Of a DNA stretch of 13,816 nt, positions 7,001-13,772 are shown piece by piece (the stretch's first letter is position 1; the number at the start of each line of letters is the position of its first letter). Where the stretch lies: assembly GCA_015521095.1 (NCBI GenBank), contig WAOU01000025.1, forward strand, positions 1 to 13,816, read 5' to 3'. Under the pieces are notes generated by a model. It made no database searches and was not told where the DNA came from. It worked only from the letters and a program-made list of their open reading frames with translations. The DNA is from Desulfurococcales archaeon (GTDB lineage Archaea > Thermoproteota > Thermoprotei_A > Sulfolobales > Acidilobaceae). The position numbers and the translations under genes are program-made.

Positions 7001-7165
7001 TCAATGATTCTTTCCTATCATTAATGCCAGGATAATCAGGCCTCAGTCCTTGACTCCTCGATGCTTTGCTCCTAGAGTACCAGCCTTAGAATTACATGGG
7101 TAATACCATCCCTCACATATGTTTTCGATAGAGCACTCTATAATCATGATAGATGGTGCCGAGGG
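7001..7165. other. Intergenic region with an uncertain 34-codon minus-strand ORF and promoter of the next gene
   Basis: The 165 bp between the hydrolase stop and the next gene contain a short inverted repeat, AATGAT at 7003-7008 with ATCATT at 7017-7022, just after the stop. A TATA-like TCTATAAT at 7137-7144 lies about 25 nt before the ATG at 7166. A GGTG at 7155-7158 lies 7 nt before that ATG, so both leaderless and leadered reading are possible. On the minus strand 7147-7043 is a 34-codon ATG ORF containing CSIENICEGWYYPC and GTLGAKHRGVKD; it has no Shine-Dalgarno, and I do not assert that it is a gene. Confidence 0.4.
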
Positions 7166-7498
7166 ATGGAGGCTACAAACGTTAAGCTATGGATAATCCT
7201 AGGCGAGTACGCCGACAAACTAAGGAAAATGGCAAGTGATACAAGTGATCCTAACCGGGCGGCTTTACTTGACCTCGCAAGCCAGCTACTAGGCGAGATG
7301 GCCGACTCAATACTTGACTATAGGATAAGAAGGAGTCAGCTAGAGAGCCTCGATAGGCTTATAAGGCTCTTCAAGACGTTCGGCCTACCTAGCAACATGC
7401 TGACCAGGATAAGAAGACTAGTAATAAGATACGTCGAGGTCCACGACTCTCATTGGCCTCTTGTTGGAGCTAATGATATGATAGGGATCCCAGCCTAA
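7166..7498 (+). CDS. Small helical protein of unknown function
   Basis: A 110-residue protein that I do not recognise. Residues 1-90 look almost entirely alpha-helical and amphipathic: two charged helices (about 5-27 and 31-52), an Arg-rich helix (RIRRSQLESLDRLIRLFK, about 53-70) and a further Arg-rich helix (LTRIRRLVIRYVEV, 79-92). There is no cysteine, signal peptide or membrane segment. The high Arg/Leu content allows a nucleic-acid-binding or oligomerising role, but nothing proves one. The ATG is supported by GGTG 7 nt upstream. Its last 29 nt overlap the last 29 nt of the convergent gene on the other strand, so the two transcripts are antisense at their 3' ends. Confidence 0.65.
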   Translation: MEATNVKLWIILGEYADKLRKMASDTSDPNRAALLDLASQLLGEMADSILDYRIRRSQLESLDRLIRLFKTFGLPSNMLTRIRRLVIRYVEVHDSHWPLVGANDMIGIPA

Positions 7499-8003
7499 AT
7501 GAGACCGCCTCGTATCCCGAGAGCCTTGTTCCCTTCGACACTCGTATAACGGCTATCCTCTTGTTGGCCTGGTAGTATACTCGGCCCTCGGATTCTATTG
7601 TTAGGATTTCTCCGCCTGGAGGCGCGATCCAGTACACTGTATAATCGTATTCAGCGGTATCAGGCTCATAGAAGTTCTCGTAAACGTTAACTCCCTCGAT
7701 AGGCGTATAATCCATTCGTACATGGAATACGACGCTATGGAGCCGTCTGTGTCCTCGGGGCTCCAACAGTGCTGAATCGACGATCGCTCTCACGTCTCTT
7801 CCATTGATTACGATCCTCTCCTCGTCCATGAGTCTCTGCATGTTCTTCTTAATCTCTTTCTCTTCCTCTCTTCGACTACGTGGATCCATGAGAATCTTGG
7901 CGTAGTCGCCATCCTTGTCATAATAATCAAATACGATTGTATAGTATATGGTATTGTATGATATGTGGAAGAACCCTTGCCCGTACATCGGGATAATAGT
8001 CAT
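7470..8003 (-). CDS. Conserved-looking hypothetical protein, beta-rich
   Basis: A 177-residue soluble protein that I cannot place in a family. It opens with a strand-rich stretch (GQGFFHISYNTIYYTIVFDY, 9-28). A charged helix follows (about 42-62, RSRREEEKEIKKNMQRLMDE). Aromatic strand-like segments come next, including YENFYEPDTAEYDYTVYWIA (108-127). It has no cysteine, signal peptide or membrane segment. The ATG at 8003 has a strong AGGAGGA at 8017-8011, 7 nt upstream. It shares a divergent promoter region with the DUF123 gene and overlaps tail-to-tail with the small helical gene. Base use resembles its neighbours, so there is no sign of recent transfer. Confidence 0.68.
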   Translation of the reverse strand: MTIIPMYGQGFFHISYNTIYYTIVFDYYDKDGDYAKILMDPRSRREEEKEIKKNMQRLMDEERIVINGRDVRAIVDSALLEPRGHRRLHSVVFHVRMDYTPIEGVNVYENFYEPDTAEYDYTVYWIAPPGGEILTIESEGRVYYQANKRIAVIRVSKGTRLSGYEAVSFRLGSLSYH

Positions 8004-8041
8004 TGCTCGATCCTCCTGACAGGAACCTTCAATACATGTAT

Positions 8042-8118
8042 TCTCCTAGGAGGGCTCTTATATAGGGGAGGCATAAGATAAATCGGATACTCTAGAGCTA
8101 GGATGATCTCCTAGGAGG
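8042..8118. promoter_or_regulatory. Divergent promoter bracketed by two identical 12-bp palindromic repeats
   Basis: TCTCCTAGGAGG occurs at 8042-8053 and again at 8107-8118, 65 bp apart. Each contains the perfect palindrome CTCCTAGGAG. Between them TTATATA (8058-8064) reads as a TATA box on both strands. It would give a leader of about 43 nt for the DUF123 gene and about 33 nt for the 177-residue protein; AAGATAAAT (8075-8083) is a second plus-strand candidate. The right-hand repeat also supplies the GGAGG Shine-Dalgarno of the DUF123 gene (8114-8118), so at least that copy has another reason to exist. Confidence 0.45.
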
Positions 8119-8128
8119 AATACCTGAG

Positions 8129-8605
8129 ATGGATCTAATCCCTAGGTGCAAGGGGGTCTATCTCCTAGTAATGGCTCCTAAATTAGATAGCATAGCTAGG
8201 ATCGGTAAGTCGAGCATAGAGGTAGCCCTTCGCCCTGGTACCTTATTAATCTACGTCGGATCAGCTATGGGTCCTGGAGGGCTTCGTGCCCGGATAAGGC
8301 GTCATCTCACTCGATCCGGGAAGAAACAGTACTGGCATATAGATTACTTGACAAGTCGTCCAGACATCGATATAAGATACATTCTCTACGCTTGTACATC
8401 GCATAAAGGAGCCGAGAAAGATCTAGCAGAGAGATGCTCTAGGATATTGGAGGAGGGACCACCTGGATTCGGGTCGGGAGATGATCCCCACAACAGGACA
8501 CACCTATTCGTTTATCGTGGAGATCTTACAATGCTAGTCGAAAATCTTCTGCCAAGATGTTTTAAGGATCTCGGATTATTCTACGTTCTCTTAGAGGAGA
8601 GATGA
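8129..8605 (+). CDS. DUF123 family GIY-YIG-like nuclease-domain protein
   Basis: A 158-residue soluble protein of the archaeal DUF123 family, which is related to GIY-YIG endonucleases and sometimes fused to endonuclease III. GVYLLVM (9-15) is the GIY element and LLIYVGSAMGPGGLRARIRR (39-58) the YIG element with its basic helix. H60 and KKQYWHIDYL (65-74) follow, and FGSGDD (114-119) with HLFVY (125-129) closes the fold. Biochemical function is not established for the family; a DNA or RNA nuclease role is inferred. Many members have conserved cysteines near FGxxDCxC, but here these positions read DDPHN. The ATG is preceded by GGAGG at 8114-8118, 10 nt upstream. Its stop abuts the stop of the convergent PHP gene with no gap. 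Confidence 0.85.
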   Translation: MDLIPRCKGVYLLVMAPKLDSIARIGKSSIEVALRPGTLLIYVGSAMGPGGLRARIRRHLTRSGKKQYWHIDYLTSRPDIDIRYILYACTSHKGAEKDLAERCSRILEEGPPGFGSGDDPHNRTHLFVYRGDLTMLVENLLPRCFKDLGLFYVLLEER

Positions 8606-9292
8606 CTATCCTAGTCTCCTTACTATTGCCCAAGCCACTATCTCAGCAAGAGCTAGGGGACCCGGAACCCCAAAGACTGGGATAATCTTCTTATTTATTA
8701 TTAGGTTAAACAGGTCCGCAGGCTCTCTAATCTCATCACAGTATAATATAGGGCTAATCCCTAGCTCTCTTGGCACATGGGCATCACTACCGCTTGTGGC
8801 TGGCTTGCCTGTCTGCTCTGCTAGTTTTATAGCTGGATAATTAAGTAATGGTATACCTCGGCTGTTCCAGATCTCGATTGCGTCTATGAGATCGAGGTTT
8901 TCCTTGATATGTTTGCCGATACTGTGCCTGCCTATATGGTATGGGTGTGCGGCTATGAGGATGCAGTTATTTTCTTTTCCCCAGTCTTTGAGCTCGGCTA
9001 GGTGTTTGGGATAGTCTTCGTGTGGTTCTTGGCATAGTACTATTATGTCTCCGTGGCCTATTGTTCGTATCTCTGCTCCTGGTATGATGAGGGGAGGATC
9101 ATTTATGAGCTTGCTTATCCTTAGGGCTAGACTGGCTCCTCTAAAGGTATCATGGTCAGTTATTGCTATTGAGTCTAGGCGTTTTTTCTTTGCTAGTTTT
9201 ATTAGTTGTTCAGGGGTCATTGAGCCGTCGCTCGCTGTTGTATGAACGTGGAGTTCTGCTCTTAATGTTTGGTCTGTGCAGTTTCTTTTCAT
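8606..9292 (-). CDS. PHP-domain metal-dependent phosphoesterase
   Basis: A 228-residue enzyme with a complete PHP active site. HVH (15-17), DHD (46-48), Glu74 in IIPGAEI, His116 in IAAHPYH, EIWN (140-143) and SGSDAH (167-172) are the ligands of a multi-metal centre. Stand-alone PHP proteins of this size hydrolyse phosphomonoesters, for example nucleoside 3',5'-bisphosphates or RNA 5' ends (the YciV/RNase AM type). The substrate here cannot be read from the sequence. There is no signal peptide. The ATG at 9292 has GAGGAT at 9304-9299, 6 nt upstream. It converges on the DUF123 gene and is divergent from the PfkB gene. No polymerase or ligase partner is nearby, so a DNA polymerase PHP role is unlikely. 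Confidence 0.86.
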   Translation of the reverse strand: MKRNCTDQTLRAELHVHTTASDGSMTPEQLIKLAKKKRLDSIAITDHDTFRGASLALRISKLINDPPLIIPGAEIRTIGHGDIIVLCQEPHEDYPKHLAELKDWGKENNCILIAAHPYHIGRHSIGKHIKENLDLIDAIEIWNSRGIPLLNYPAIKLAEQTGKPATSGSDAHVPRELGISPILYCDEIREPADLFNLIINKKIIPVFGVPGPLALAEIVAWAIVRRLG

Positions 9293-9425
9293 CTTGGTAT
9301 CCTCTATGGGACGATTATTTTATTAGGTGTCTGTCCGTTCTTTGATTTAGTGTATGCATGGTTCTTATTCCTTGGGTATAGTCCAATAATTATGATGTAT
9401 TGTGTTCTATATCTTGGTGTTGTGC
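9293..9425. promoter_or_regulatory. Divergent intergenic region between PHP and PfkB genes
   Basis: ATTATTTTAT (9314-9323) is TATA-like on the minus strand, though close to the PHP start. AATAATTATG (9385-9394) is a plus-strand box predicting initiation near 9413, leaving a leader of about 13 nt that contains GGTG. The plus strand is unusually T/G-rich here, and open frames through it look accidental. Confidence 0.35.
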
Positions 9426-10241
9426 TTGAAGGTGTTGGTGATTGGGGGCCCTACTCTTGATATCATAGCGGTTGGAGGAGAGAGGACTGTAAGGTACGGT
9501 GGTCCTAGCATCTATGCTTCTGCAACTGCGTCATTGGTAGGTCTTGATTTGGATGTCTATGCTCTTGGTGTTGTTGGCTGGAGGACTGTAGAGTCTCTTC
9601 GAGTTATTAGAGAGCTAGGTGGTTTGTGGAGAGGCATGTATTTTTCGTGGGTGGAGGGACTAGTATTCGAGCATGTTTACCGGGGGGTTAACAGATTATC
9701 ATCGATGATAGGCACCACTACTGCTTTGACACCTTCTCGGATACTCCAAGTGGTAAATGAAATACGTCCCGACATGGTTATACTATCACCTGTGTATGGT
9801 GAAGTAGTCCCCGAGGTACCTAGCCTCCTATATCACAATTATGATAAATGTGTGTTCCTCGATATCCAAGGTATCCAACGTATAGGAATAGCCAGCGGAT
9901 TGCTTCCCGTCGTTGCATCTTTCATTCATGCAAGTGACTCCGAGGCAGAGGAGATCTACAATACTATCAAAAGCCGTATTTTGGAGACTTCTGGTTATGG
10001 ACCGATAAGGCTCATATATGGAAGCGATGTATATGTAATCGGTCACGCGGTGGGAGAGCTGGAGGATCCGACTGGGGCTGGGGACGTGTTCACATTGTTA
10101 TATGCCTATAGGTTTTGTCGTGGTAGCGATATAGTTGAGAGCGTTGAGTGGGCGTCTAGAATCACGTATGATATGCTCCCGGCTATAAACGATTTGGTTA
10201 AAAACTTGTCAATGGACTCCCACTCTCTTGGAGATGGATAA
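9426..10241 (+). CDS. PfkB/ribokinase-family carbohydrate kinase
   Basis: With my chosen start this is a 271-residue kinase of the PfkB family, which phosphorylates sugars or nucleosides with ATP. MKVLVIGGPTLDII opens the first strand; YGGPSIYASATASLVGL (24-40) is the GG substrate-lid region. FLDIQG (144-149) follows, and DPTGAGD (214-220) is the second PfkB signature with catalytic Asp220 and the anion hole. The protein is shorter than ribokinase (about 300). The open frame extends to a GTG at 9402, but TTG at 9426 fits better: it yields the family N-terminus, and GGTG at 9415-9418 sits 7 nt upstream. Two nt separate it from the S2P protease gene, so the two are cotranscribed. The substrate is unknown. 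Confidence 0.82.
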   Translation: MKVLVIGGPTLDIIAVGGERTVRYGGPSIYASATASLVGLDLDVYALGVVGWRTVESLRVIRELGGLWRGMYFSWVEGLVFEHVYRGVNRLSSMIGTTTALTPSRILQVVNEIRPDMVILSPVYGEVVPEVPSLLYHNYDKCVFLDIQGIQRIGIASGLLPVVASFIHASDSEAEEIYNTIKSRILETSGYGPIRLIYGSDVYVIGHAVGELEDPTGAGDVFTLLYAYRFCRGSDIVESVEWASRITYDMLPAINDLVKNLSMDSHSLGDG

Positions 10242-10243
10242 TA

Positions 10244-11374
10244 ATGAGCAACACAGTTTTAGCGTTCATAGCGGGACTGCTGGGTTTCTGGACCATAGTA
10301 TATCTGCTGGGTAGAGGAAAGAAGGGCAATATAGAGGTATATCCGGGTGCACTGCTGATCAGAGCAGGCATAAGCCTTGATCCTATGCCTGAGGGGAAGA
10401 AGAGAAAGCTACTAATAATTTATGGTTGGATAAGCGTGATTCTACTTGCTGTAAGTGCAGGATTATTCTATTACTATGTCGGGAACCTCATAGTGCTCAA
10501 ATACATTAAACAGCCGGAGCAACAAGTAGCCGGTTTCAGTCCTCTAATACCGGGCGTGACGCTGGGGCTAGTTGATACGCTCTATGTATTCTTCGCAGTC
10601 GGGGTAGCCGCATTCTTCCATGAAACAGCGCACGCCTTCGTTGCTAGGGCAGTCCATGTCAAGGTTAAAGACGCGGGAATAGCATTGTTCCTATTTATAC
10701 CAGCCGCCTTCGTCGAGCCAGACGAGGAGGAGTTAAAGAAAGCCTCTGCGAAAAGCAAACTTCTAGTGTATAGCGCAGGAGTTGGAGCAAACCTCGTTCT
10801 CACATTAATTGTTCTTGGATTGTTGACACAGGCCGCTACCGTCTGGGAATCAGGTGTACTGATTACTAATGTAGTTGAAAATAGTCCTGCTTGGGATGCC
10901 GGCCTAAGACCCGGGATGACAATTATAGGAGTTAATGGCATACCAGTAAATAATACACTGGAGCTCGCCGAGCTATTTACGGAAATCGATCTTCATAATG
11001 CAAATAAGACTGTAAGTGTCACTCTCACCGTATTATTGCCTGATGGTAGCGTTGAGAACATTACTGTTGTAAAACCTGCCGGAGAAGAACTCATAGGGAT
11101 CTATATCAAACAAAGCTATGATCATGCAGTTATAGTCTCCTTGCTCAGGGCACTATACATTATCAACTTCAGCCTAGCCCTAGTAAACGCTGCCCCACTA
11201 GCGATACCACTGCCTGGAGGCATGCTATATACGGACGGCGCCCAAATACTACGAGATCTCCTCGCGCCCAAGGTAGGAGAGGAAAAAGCAGCTATACTAA
11301 CAGTCCTTGTGGGCGTTCTGACACTGGCGGCAGTTATATCATTAATGAGCCTTACAAAGCTCACCTTCTCCTAG
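10244..11374 (+). CDS. Site-2-type intramembrane metalloprotease (M50) with PDZ domain
   Basis: A 376-residue membrane protease of the S2P family that cleaves substrates within the bilayer. Predicted membrane segments lie at about 4-21, 57-79, 107-125, 143-158, 174-196, 297-320 and 350-370. HETAH (126-130) gives zinc ligands His126 and His130 with catalytic Glu127. FIPAAFVEPDEEELKKAS (151-168) and SKLLVYSAGVGANLVLT (171-187) are typical S2P segments. A PDZ domain spans about 204-280 (ENSPAWDAGLRPGMTIIGVN). The third-ligand region is NAAPLAIPLPGG then MLYTDGAQIL, with Asp331 as probable ligand; the spacing from Asn315 is longer than the usual NxxPxxxLDGG. The ATG follows the PfkB stop by 2 nt. 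Likely jobs are regulated proteolysis of anchored proteins or signal-peptide remnants. Confidence 0.9.
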   Translation: MSNTVLAFIAGLLGFWTIVYLLGRGKKGNIEVYPGALLIRAGISLDPMPEGKKRKLLIIYGWISVILLAVSAGLFYYYVGNLIVLKYIKQPEQQVAGFSPLIPGVTLGLVDTLYVFFAVGVAAFFHETAHAFVARAVHVKVKDAGIALFLFIPAAFVEPDEEELKKASAKSKLLVYSAGVGANLVLTLIVLGLLTQAATVWESGVLITNVVENSPAWDAGLRPGMTIIGVNGIPVNNTLELAELFTEIDLHNANKTVSVTLTVLLPDGSVENITVVKPAGEELIGIYIKQSYDHAVIVSLLRALYIINFSLALVNAAPLAIPLPGGMLYTDGAQILRDLLAPKVGEEKAAILTVLVGVLTLAAVISLMSLTKLTFS

Positions 11375-11410
11375 CTCCACTACTTATTTGAGGGAAACGA
11401 TAACAAACCG

Positions 11411-11447
11411 TAAATAATATCCTTACACCATCTATAAAGCCCTGGTG
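11411..11447 (+). promoter_or_regulatory. Promoter and ribosome-binding site of the anchored exported protein gene
   Basis: TAAATAATATCC (11411-11422) is a TATA-like box predicting initiation near 11441. GGTG at 11444-11447 is the Shine-Dalgarno, 8 nt before the TTG. TATAAAG at 11432-11438 is a second AT-rich element but sits too close for a leader that includes GGTG. Confidence 0.35.
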
Positions 11448-11455
11448 CGTGGAAG

Positions 11456-12232
11456 TTGGCACGTGAATCTGCATTAATCATACTATCTATCGTGATATCG
11501 CTTATAGTAATTCTCTCGGGCTTCTATATCTACACAAGCTACAATAGCAAGCTCAGCCTAGAACCAGACGCATTCAAAGGGCAGGTCTGTGGCGAATACG
11601 ACTACTTGGTTAACCTAACAAGCGTCACTTTACAATATGAAACAAGACTCAACATGTACTGGAACAATGGGACTAGCGCACAGTCCCTTACCGGGCCCGT
11701 TGCTGTGGCTGTACTTAAGGCAGACTGTGTGAATGGGACGCTCTACTATCTCTTCTCATCAGCTAACGGCATGTACGTCTATCCAGCTTATATTGAGGGG
11801 AACGCCTACAACTTCAGCGTAATACTACCAAGCAACGTCCTAGTACAGGATAACCGCTCTAGGGCCTCAACCCAATATGGAAGCTGGCTCGCAATAAATA
11901 TCACTCGTGAGAGCCAGCAACTCGTAGGCAATCCAGCGACAGCAGTATATGTTCTCGAAAAATACGAGGGCAAGTATGATCCAGCTACAGGAATCCTCCT
12001 GGAGAGTGATACATACTACAAGAAAGTATACGGGCAAGAATCCTACCCTGATGTGGCAGTATACAATTATAAGATAAGCAAGATAAACATTGATGCCGGA
12101 GAAAAAATAGTCTCGTATCCTGAGAACCTACGGTATAGTATTAGTCTTACATACATCACCGGCATACTTGTAGCTGCTGGAATAATAGGGCTATTATATG
12201 CGGTTGGCCTCATGATAGGAAAATATATCTAG
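11456..12232 (+). CDS. Membrane-anchored exported glycoprotein-like protein, function unknown
   Basis: A 258-residue protein with a membrane helix at each end: residues 6-26 (ALIILSIVISLIVILSGFY) and 232-255 (TYITGILVAAGIIGLLYAVG). The middle, about 200 residues, is rich in Tyr, Asn, Ser and Thr and is predicted to be beta-rich and outside the cell. Six N-glycosylation sequons are visible: N53-L-T, N71-G-T, N93-G-T, N119-F-S, N133-R-S and N148-I-T. The only two cysteines, Cys45 and Cys91, could form a disulfide. I recognise no domain. The start is TTG with GGTG 8 nt upstream. It follows the S2P protease by 81 nt with a promoter of its own. A surface or envelope role is inferred from topology alone. 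Confidence 0.72.
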   Translation: MARESALIILSIVISLIVILSGFYIYTSYNSKLSLEPDAFKGQVCGEYDYLVNLTSVTLQYETRLNMYWNNGTSAQSLTGPVAVAVLKADCVNGTLYYLFSSANGMYVYPAYIEGNAYNFSVILPSNVLVQDNRSRASTQYGSWLAINITRESQQLVGNPATAVYVLEKYEGKYDPATGILLESDTYYKKVYGQESYPDVAVYNYKISKINIDAGEKIVSYPENLRYSISLTYITGILVAAGIIGLLYAVGLMIGKYI

Positions 12233-12436
12233 CACCATAATATTTCTTCTGGAAAACAACCCATGATAATTGGATTCCTTTATCTTATTTCAACTATGTT
12301 CCTTCTATAAAATATACCTATTATATCAGCTTCTCCATGTTCTTTTATATAATATTTTTGTGTGTGGCGCATTACTATGTTCTATCTATTGTTTTTAATA
12401 TTAGTAGACACGCGGATAATAGCATGGTGATAATAA
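12233..12436 (+). promoter_or_regulatory. AT-rich intergenic region with promoter and Shine-Dalgarno of icd
   Basis: No gene is visible in these 204 nt. TTTTTAATATT at 12392-12402 is a strong TATA-like box predicting initiation near 12422. GGTGAT at 12426-12431 is the Shine-Dalgarno, 5 nt before the TTG. Further T-rich stretches after 12240 (TAATATTTCTTCT) could end the upstream transcript, and TTTATATAATATTTTTG near 12345-12361 is an additional AT-rich element. Confidence 0.45.
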
Positions 12437-13729
12437 TTGGCCGGTATCCCATGTACACCGGAGGAGCTTAAGCCTCCGGCAGAGGGACAGCTTGCAAAGG
12501 TTGTCGACGGAAAGGTTGTTGTACCAGATAACCCTGTCGTTGTATTTATTGAGGGAGACGGAATAGGTCCCGAAATAATGGCTAGCGCTAGAAAAGTCCT
12601 CGACGCTGCAGTGGAGAAAGTATACGGTACACAGAGAAAAATCGTCTGGTGGGAAATGGCAGCTGGCGAAAAAGCACAACAGCTGTGTGGAAAGCTCCTA
12701 CCCGAAGCCACAATCGAAGCCATAAAGATGACGAGACTCGGCCTCAAGGGCCCACTCACAACCCCCGTTGGCAGTGGTTTCAGGAGCCTCAACGTCGCGA
12801 TAAGAATGCTCCTCGACCTCTACAGCAATATAAGGCCTGTCAAGTGGTATGGTCAGCCAGCCCCGCACAGATATGCTGACAAGGTAAACTTCGTAGTCTT
12901 CAGAGAGAACACTGAGGACGTATATGCTGGTATCGAGTGGCCTATGGGAAGCCAGGAAGCACTCAAGGTAATAGAATTCCTCAAGAAGGAGTTTGGCATC
13001 GAGCTACCCAAGGACAGCGGTATAGGAATCAAGCCAATTAGCGAGTTCAAGACAAAGAGACACATGAGAAGAGCAATGGAGTGGGCTATAAGCCACGGCA
13101 ACAAACGTGTGACAATAATGCACAAGGGTAACATAATGAAGTACACTGAGGGAGCATTCAGAGCATGGGCTTATGAAGTAGCGGTCCAGGAGTTCAGAGA
13201 ATACGTAGTAACAGAGGAGGAACTCTGGGAGAAGTACAATGGCCAGCTCCCAGAAGGCAAGATCCTCGTAAACGACAGGATAGCGGACAACATGTTACAG
13301 CAGATAATCACCAGGCCTTGGGACTACGAGGTAATAGTAACACCTAACCTAAACGGAGACTACATCAGCGACGAGGCAAATGCACTAGTAGGAGGAATAG
13401 GAATGGCTCCTGGAATGAACATGGGAGACGCCATAGCTGTAGGAGAACCCGTCCACGGAACAGCACCAAAATATGCTGGAAAGAACGTCATAAACCCAAC
13501 AGCAGAAATACTGAGCGGAGTCCTACTCGTTGCAGACTTCATGGGATGGAGAGAAGTAAGACCAGTAGTAGAATATGCTATAAGAAAAGCGATATCGGAG
13601 AAAATAGTAACATACGACCTTGCAAGACACATGCCCGGAGTAGAGCCTGTAAAGACAACAGAATATACAGACGCCCTAGTCGGCTTCATCAAGGAGGCCG
13701 ATCTAGGAGAAGTCCTAGGAAAACAGTAA
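12437..13729 (+). CDS. icd: Isocitrate dehydrogenase, NADP-dependent
   Basis: A 430-residue enzyme that oxidatively decarboxylates isocitrate to 2-oxoglutarate in the TCA cycle. FIEGDGIGPEI (37-47) starts the fold. SGFRSLNVAIR (113-123) carries Ser117, Asn119 and Arg123 for isocitrate, with Arg133 in SNIRP. RENTEDVYAGIEW (156-168) holds catalytic Tyr163, and HKGNIMKYTEGAF (229-241) holds Lys230. NLNGDYISDEANALVGGIG (304-322) supplies metal ligands Asp308 and Asp312. Cofactor residues match the NADP-type enzyme of E. coli: Lys345-Tyr346 in HGTAPKYAG, Val351, then Tyr393 and Arg397 in TYDLAR. The TTG start directly follows an in-frame TAA and has GGTGAT 5 nt upstream; no other start is available near the N-terminus. 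It is probably a single-gene transcript. Confidence 0.96.
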   Translation: MAGIPCTPEELKPPAEGQLAKVVDGKVVVPDNPVVVFIEGDGIGPEIMASARKVLDAAVEKVYGTQRKIVWWEMAAGEKAQQLCGKLLPEATIEAIKMTRLGLKGPLTTPVGSGFRSLNVAIRMLLDLYSNIRPVKWYGQPAPHRYADKVNFVVFRENTEDVYAGIEWPMGSQEALKVIEFLKKEFGIELPKDSGIGIKPISEFKTKRHMRRAMEWAISHGNKRVTIMHKGNIMKYTEGAFRAWAYEVAVQEFREYVVTEEELWEKYNGQLPEGKILVNDRIADNMLQQIITRPWDYEVIVTPNLNGDYISDEANALVGGIGMAPGMNMGDAIAVGEPVHGTAPKYAGKNVINPTAEILSGVLLVADFMGWREVRPVVEYAIRKAISEKIVTYDLARHMPGVEPVKTTEYTDALVGFIKEADLGEVLGKQ

Positions 13730-13733
13730 AATA

Positions 13734-13772
13734 TCTTCTTAAAAACCTATTCTTTCTCCTTATTTATTCTCC
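13734..13772 (+). terminator. Pyrimidine-rich tract after icd, candidate termination region
   Basis: Starting 5 nt past the icd stop, the plus strand becomes T/C-rich, with TTCTTTCTCC and TTATTTATTCTCC. Archaeal termination often occurs on such T-rich runs without a hairpin. No clear stem is visible. Confidence 0.35.

Noticed and set aside
9163..9460. Overlapping plus-strand open frames of about 60 residues before the PfkB gene
   Set aside because: They run antisense through the PHP gene and into the T/G-rich divergent region. They have hydrophobic low-complexity content and no family motif.
12382..12792. Minus-strand open frames across the icd start
   Set aside because: They are antisense shadows of the strongly conserved isocitrate dehydrogenase frame.
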